Assembly: GCA_944323475.1 (NCBI GenBank)
Contig: CALUSQ010000001.1
Span: 96,738 to 160,737 of the forward strand
Source of the DNA: Candidatus Gastranaerophilales bacterium
GTDB lineage: Bacteria; Cyanobacteriota; Vampirovibrionia; Gastranaerophilales; Gastranaerophilaceae
Direction: 5' to 3'
DNA: 64,000 nt
Numbering within the stretch: position 1 is the stretch's first letter; every line of letters starts with the position of its first letter. This document shows positions 62,568 to 64,000 of this stretch, in pieces. Under the pieces are notes generated by a model. The model was not told the DNA's origin. It saw nothing but the letters and a program-made list of their open reading frames with translations, and did not search any database. Made by a program: the position numbers and the translations under genes.

Positions 62568-63005
62568 TTACACCAATTGAATCAATGCCATTTCAGAAGC
62601 ATCGCCGCGTCTTGGAGGCATTCTGTAGATTCTAGTGTAACCGCCGTTTCTGTTTGAGTATTTTTTGCCGGTTTCAGCAAATAGTTTTCTCAAAACTGTT
62701 TGAGCAACTGCTTTTTGCTCTTTATCTGCTTTAGTTACGTTTTCTAGCACTTCTCCTGTTTCAAAGTTCATAAACTTGCCAGTTTCTTTATCGAAAATAA
62801 ACTTAGCAGCCAATCTTCTAGAATGAAGAGTACCTTGTTTTGCAAGTGTAATAACTTTTTCTGCATATGGTTTAAGAGCTTTTGCTCTAGCCATAGTAGT
62901 TTTTATTTCACCATGCAAAATAAGTTCAGTAGCTAAAGAACGAAGCAAAGCATTTCTTTGATCTTGTGCTTTTCCTAAATGATGTTTTTTAGACTGGTGT
63001 CTCAT
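62568..63005 (-). CDS. rplQ: Ribosomal protein L17
   Basis: 145 residues, longer than the roughly 116-127 usual for L17, with a short insert around GKFMNFETGEVLENVTKADK. MRHQSKKHHLGKAQDQRNAL and LLRSLATELILHGEIKTT at the start and NGGYTRIYRMPPRRGDASEM at the end are diagnostic. Confidence 0.97.
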   Translation of the reverse strand: MRHQSKKHHLGKAQDQRNALLRSLATELILHGEIKTTMARAKALKPYAEKVITLAKQGTLHSRRLAAKFIFDKETGKFMNFETGEVLENVTKADKEQKAVAQTVLRKLFAETGKKYSNRNGGYTRIYRMPPRRGDASEMALIQLV

Positions 63006-63049
63006 TTTATATGTCCTTTTTCTTAATTATTTCTATTCTTAAATATGGA

Positions 63050-64000
63050 CTATACAAGTTCATCCATATCTACACCTTCTGGGTTAGGCATAAGGTCTAA
63101 ACCAAATTGGTGTAATTTTTCAATAACTTCATCTGATGATTTTTTACCGAAGTTTTTGATGTTCAACAAATCATGTTCTGATTTTTTCAACAATTCAGAC
63201 ATGTTATTGATACTTGCTCTTTTGAGGCAGTTATAAGCTCTAACTGACAATTCCAAATCTTCAATAGAAATTGAAGGAGTAGTTGTATCAACAACTTCTT
63301 CTTCCTCAATAATTGCAGCAGGTGCAACAGAAACAACAGGAGTACCTGTTATTGCAGCAATCTGCATAAAGTGTTCAATTAAAATGTTAGCAGCTTGAGC
63401 TAAAGCTACATTTACATCGATTGAACCATTTGACCAAATTTCGAGGTTTAATTTATCGAAATCTGTAACATCACCTACACGAGTATTTTCTACATTGTAG
63501 CTAACACGTTTGATAGGCATAAATGTAGCATCAATCGGAAGCATATCTATCGGCATAGAACCATTATTGTCTTTTAATACATCGTGAGCAATGTATCCTT
63601 TACCAGTTTCTACAACGATATCAGCGTGAATTGAACCACCTTCAGCAACTGTACAAATTAACCAATCAGGGTTAACAATTTTTACGCCTGCTGGTAATTG
63701 AATATCAGAAGCAAGAACCGGACCTGGTTTATCAACATCAAGTCTCAATTGTTGAGGTTCTTTTGCATCTGTTTTTACAACCATACCTTTGAGGTTAAGC
63801 ATAATATCAATTACATCTTCAACAATACCAGGAATAGCTGTATATTCGTGAGTAATACCTTCAATTCTAACTGCAGTAACTGCTGCACCTTCTAAAGAAG
63901 ATAACAAAACACGTCTCAATGCATTACCGATTGTGTTACCAAATCCTCTTTCCAACGGTTCAATTACGAATTTACCGTATTGTGAACCATCTGAGTTAGT
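63050..64000 (-). CDS. rpoA: RNA polymerase alpha subunit, 5' partial
   Basis: The frame runs to the window edge: upstream of LERGFGNTIGNALRRVLLSS it continues through QYGKFVIEP, so the start lies outside the window. The N-terminal dimerisation domain is followed by an alpha-CTD (LELSVRAYNCLKRASINN, KNFGKKSSDEVIEKLHQFGL). The linker has an acidic patch (IIEEEEVVDTT). Confidence 0.97.
   Translation of the reverse strand, partial: TNSDGSQYGKFVIEPLERGFGNTIGNALRRVLLSSLEGAAVTAVRIEGITHEYTAIPGIVEDVIDIMLNLKGMVVKTDAKEPQQLRLDVDKPGPVLASDIQLPAGVKIVNPDWLICTVAEGGSIHADIVVETGKGYIAHDVLKDNNGSMPIDMLPIDATFMPIKRVSYNVENTRVGDVTDFDKLNLEIWSNGSIDVNVALAQAANILIEHFMQIAAITGTPVVSVAPAAIIEEEEVVDTTTPSISIEDLELSVRAYNCLKRASINNMSELLKKSEHDLLNIKNFGKKSSDEVIEKLHQFGLDLMPNPEGVDMDELV

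Overview
The window is low-GC, gene-dense DNA from a bacterium with an outer membrane. Evidence for two membranes: two TolC-type channels with RND and MacAB pumps, a Skp-like chaperone, a heptose-phosphate kinase and an O-antigen-ligase/IctB-like protein. Several features point to the cyanobacterial side of the tree: the order rpoA-rplQ-truA-rplM-rpsI, a VKOR-DsbA fusion, a DUF4330-like protein and the IctB-like protein. No photosynthesis gene is visible. My best inference is a non-photosynthetic gut relative of Cyanobacteria (Vampirovibrionia/Gastranaerophilales). This rests on gene content only and was not confirmed by a search.

Layout. 1-6900: lipid operon (LplT-like MFS/acyltransferase/acyl-ACP synthetase fusion, CdsA, PlsC-like, methyltransferase, CDP-alcohol phosphatidyltransferase with an atypical motif), with a frameshifted small exported-protein gene inside it. 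6943-10059: a two-TM hypothetical protein and a LysR regulator divergent from a sugar acetyltransferase and a CMD-cupin fusion, followed by a 3' remnant of bcp. 10430-17731: two convergent units encoding an active AAA+ ATPase, a P-loop-less AAA+-like partner, a small membrane protein, a second AAA+ ATPase with a Gly/Ala-rich membrane domain, and a repeat protein. I consider this the least explained system in the window.

17994-25946 looks like a decayed mobile region ending near tRNA-Ala(UGC). It holds a shortened DnaB-like ATPase, a twice-frameshifted ParB-like gene, an exported SNase-PLD nuclease, a PAPS-reductase-like protein paired with a winged-helix/helical protein behind an attenuator-like leader, a small exported nuclease-like protein and a large serine recombinase. 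The PAPS-reductase pair is a candidate defence or DNA-modification module.

26450-34535: a duplicated-domain protein, a DUF429-like protein, a membrane protein, then a same-strand run (heptose kinase, DUF4330-like, O-antigen ligase-like, VKOR-DsbA, QueH, ROK kinase). 34551-42371: a low-complexity protein and a TolC/RND/adaptor efflux operon with a palindromic operator. 42479-47041: GlgC with a thioredoxin and a pseudopilin, then an EF-hand/LysM-like/YD-like repeat protein. 47186-51860: MacAB-TolC. 52013-55539: Skp-like protein, flippase, exported protein, D-2-hydroxyacid dehydrogenase. 55611-60752: glutamate synthase split over three genes. 60931-64000: the ribosomal/rpoA operon.

The coding style is compact, with many 1-13 bp overlaps. 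At least five otherwise unrelated proteins carry a short F-x-G/S motif after a variable polar N-terminus, which may be a lineage-specific signal.
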